From: Polytrichum commune | Taxonomy: Eukaryota > Streptophyta > Polytrichopsida > Polytrichales > Polytrichaceae | Direction of reading: 5' to 3' | DNA: 60,000 nt | Assembly: GCA_950295325.1 (NCBI GenBank) | Contig: OX485804.1 | Coordinates: forward strand, 49,230,001 to 49,290,000 | Shown: positions 57,956-60,000 of the stretch, piece by piece | Layout of the letters: each line of letters opens with the position of its first letter | Position numbering within the stretch: position 1 is the first letter of the stretch | Position numbers and translations under genes: made by a program | The notes under the pieces: model-generated | The model's input: the letters and a program-made list of their open reading frames with translations, nothing else | What the model was told of the DNA's origin: nothing | Database searches by the model: none

Positions 57956-58417
57956 CACTCTCCCTCAGAAAGGCCCCCTCGGCCTCAACCACAGCAGCAG
58001 ACGACCCAACACAGCACAGACCTGTGCACCCGGGCGCACAGTGCACATGCCACAGCCTCGCCATGCAGTCCCAGAAGAAAGCCACCTCGGAGATCGCCGG
58101 GAGGGGAGGGGTCGAGAGCTCCGCAGGCGACGCTGGAGGACAGACCAACACCGAAGGGACCAGAGGCCGCACCGGAGCCGGGGCCGAGACGAGACTGGAG
58201 GCGAAACGGCAGGTAAGTGACAGAGGAACAGTAGCCGCAACCAGGGGGGGCAGGGGCCGGGAGCACCAAAGGACGGTCACAACAATACAAGACTAGGAGC
58301 AGGAAGGCCATCTTAGAGGACACCAGCGAAGAAGAAGAAGAGGAAGCTGCCACTCCATCAAAGCAACCACTACTTAAGGGAGATAAGCCCCCTCCTTCTC
58401 ACGATTACGACATCGAT

Positions 58418-60000
58418 ATGCAACTCAATGATGTATCCCCCGAACGTGGTGGGAGCTCCCTCCGGCTTTCTATGTCCAATGATGAATTTGTCGCGGTACT
58501 CAACCAAGCGGCCACATCAAGATTGGACAACATCAACCTCGCCAACATGACTCCCACGACCACCACACACAAGAGCCCAAGGATAGCGGCCACAATCGAC
58601 AATCATAGCGCCAAGAGGAGACGAAATGAAGAAGGAAGACATCGGACACACTCCGACTCCAACAACATGAGGTCCAAGGAAGCAATTCCTAGCATTGATA
58701 TAGTTTCGCAAATGTGGCTCGGATTTCCAATCCACGAAGCCGCCGCCACCCATAGAGGAAAGGAAATCATTCGATAACACCGCACCAATGAGGAATTTGC
58801 AAGAGTAGGCACCCCCCCACAAGAAGTCATAGAGTTCACAACACTCCGAAGAGCATTTCCAAGGGTGCCACAAATGCTCCACCCCAACGAACGACCGGAC
58901 GCGGTCCCGGGTAACCATCTCCACTTTACCCAACTCCCAAGGTTCGAAAAAGTGGACCCCACCACCGGCTTGTCGGAAGGCTTTCAAATCACTATCCGCT
59001 TTGATCATGGTTTCAAAGGTATAGCTAGACATGATGCTCGCGTAGCTTGTCTAGAACGCCTCCGCACAATGAATATCTCTCTAGGTACCACGTATGCTAA
59101 CCCACTTGACATAGGCCTCAATGCCATCACCAAGAATTGGGCGGGATTCATCAAGCTCCATTTACAACGACCACAACAAGATGGGATTGCACTTCTCCAA
59201 GGCAACCGCGCATTTGTGATGACAATGGATGACGGGGAGCGGGTCATTGGTAAAGTAGAAAAAGGTTACGAACTTGCCACCAAGGTTCGTAATCTCCGAC
59301 TTCACCTCAAAGGTGATTCATTACGACACGAGCACGCTTTCGACATCTTTGAAGCCATTGTACGGGAGAACTACTACACCGGCAAACAACACGAGTTCAT
59401 GGGACTTGTCAAACCGGAGCTCGATAAGAATTTCGCATTTCTTACTCTCACTACGGAGGAGGCACGAGACCTAGTGTTAAAGGAAGGAATTACCTTTAAC
59501 CATGAGAAATTGCAAGTGAGCCTCACCCGGGATAGAGGAGCTAGCCACCCATCGGAGCTTAGAATTAGCACAACGTTGGTAGCCAACAACTTACCTCAAA
59601 GGGAGACTCAAACCGCAATCACGCGAACCATTAAGCAAGTCTTTGGGGCGGACAACATCGTCGGCATCAACTATGGTGCCAACAATCACCCGCATACCGA
59701 TAAGCAAGCGGGATGGTGTCACATCCATTGCCTAAATGCCGCGGTCTACACGGAGTGGCTACATAAGTCTACATCCATACTCGGGAGGCATGTCGACTTC
59801 ATCCCACACCACGGAAGTATCGATGGCGCGATCCCCAACGACACGGCCATTCGTCTTGCCCATGCACCCGCACGAGAGGCCATCGCGGATAAAATCCAAG
59901 CAATGACTAACGCGGCCAACTCAAACCCGTTAGTTACCGAAAAGTATCTCTCTAAAACCATGAAGGAGTTCGAGGACAAACTCGAAGAGAAATTCGGCAC
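58418..60000 (+). pseudogene. Retroelement ORF1-like protein with tandem RRM-like folds; one in-frame stop; runs off the window
   Basis: The frame opens at 58235. The first ATG is 58418 (MQLNDVSPERGGSSLRLSMS…), preceded in frame by an acidic EEEEEE stretch. It continues to the last base except for one TAA at 58775-58777, after KEIIR; the frame is intact on both sides, so a single C-to-T change or a recoded stop is the simplest reading. Downstream are two RRM-like units: HEFMGLVKPELDKNFAFLTL with TTEEARDLVLKEG, and LRISTTLVANNLPQRETQ with VFGADNIVGINYGAN and the RNP1-like GWCHIHCLN. This suggests an RNA-binding ORF1p of a LINE-like element. Similar folds also occur in other proteins, and the pol part is not visible here. 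Confidence 0.5.

Larger units (their letters stand above)
56300..60000 (+). mobile_element. 5' part of a probable non-LTR retrotransposon (left edge uncertain, right edge beyond window)
   Basis: Base composition switches abruptly near 56.4 kb from AT-rich to a C/A-rich, G-poor strand (about 56.75-57.96 kb), then a GC-rich stretch (57.97-58.3 kb), then a long codon-biased frame to the window end. A long Pro/Thr/Ser/His leader followed by an RNA-binding-like ORF matches the layout of LINE ORF1 regions. No reverse transcriptase is in the window, so the class is inferred. No LTR or primer-binding site was found at the left side. Confidence 0.55.

Noticed and set aside
57948-58353. Overlapping minus-strand frames of 90-122 codons
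   Set aside because: Shadows of the GC-rich retroelement leader; the composition and + strand frame explain them.
58517-59032. 171-codon minus-strand frame
   Set aside because: Lies opposite the RRM-like + strand frame and has no recognisable motif of its own.
1-60000. CRISPR array, prophage or bacterial operon
   Set aside because: Spliced plant-type genes and eukaryotic transposons throughout; none of the tandem repeats has unique spacers.

Overview
This window looks like a nuclear segment of a land-plant genome, probably a seed-free plant (bryophyte- or lycophyte-like). The evidence is AT-rich DNA, short coding exons separated by roughly 0.3-2.5 kb introns with plant-type splice sites, plant-type housekeeping genes about 5-10 kb apart, and many small inverted-repeat transposons. 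The lineage call is an inference from gene style; no marker fixes the species.

All recognisable genes are on the + strand. In order they are: an LSM3-type U6 snRNA-binding Sm protein (6137-9310, 3 exons, 98 aa); a VIT1/CCC1-family iron/manganese transporter (14448-16824, 3 exons, 288 aa); a single-domain cyclophilin rebuilt here from six short exons (18912-25506, 188 aa), with a GC-AG intron and a C-terminal CaaX box; a small GC-rich single-exon gene for a putative secreted protein of unknown function (32441-32845, 134 aa); a DUS1-type tRNA-dihydrouridine synthase (39557-42079, 4 coding exons or 5 with a possible upstream one); and an F-box protein (44954-47642, 2 exons, 429 aa). They are functionally unrelated and there is no operon-like organisation.

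The DNA between and inside the genes is dominated by transposon debris. Several MITE families with TTA/TAA target duplications share TIRs of the type GGGCCRSTTYACACYATGG (PIF/Harbinger-like by target site). There is also a 134-bp CACTA foldback, a hAT-like element with an 8-bp duplication, and dispersed repeats present many times in both orientations. The clearest case is a three-level nest at about 25.6-28.05 kb: a 560-bp element lies inside a 2.0-kb element, which lies inside an older repeat whose uninterrupted copy (empty site) is at 1236-1238. Related MITEs form a three-unit array in LSM3 intron 1 and end 6 bp before the DUS start codon, where their ends could act as splice sites.

From about 56.3 kb to the end, base composition changes abruptly. 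The + strand becomes C/A-rich and nearly G-free for 1.2 kb, then GC-rich, then carries a long reading frame with RRM-like folds that runs off the window. This is most likely the 5' part of a non-LTR retrotransposon, with one in-frame stop. A degenerate tRNA-Asp-like gene lies just before it at 55369-55440, inside inverted repeats.
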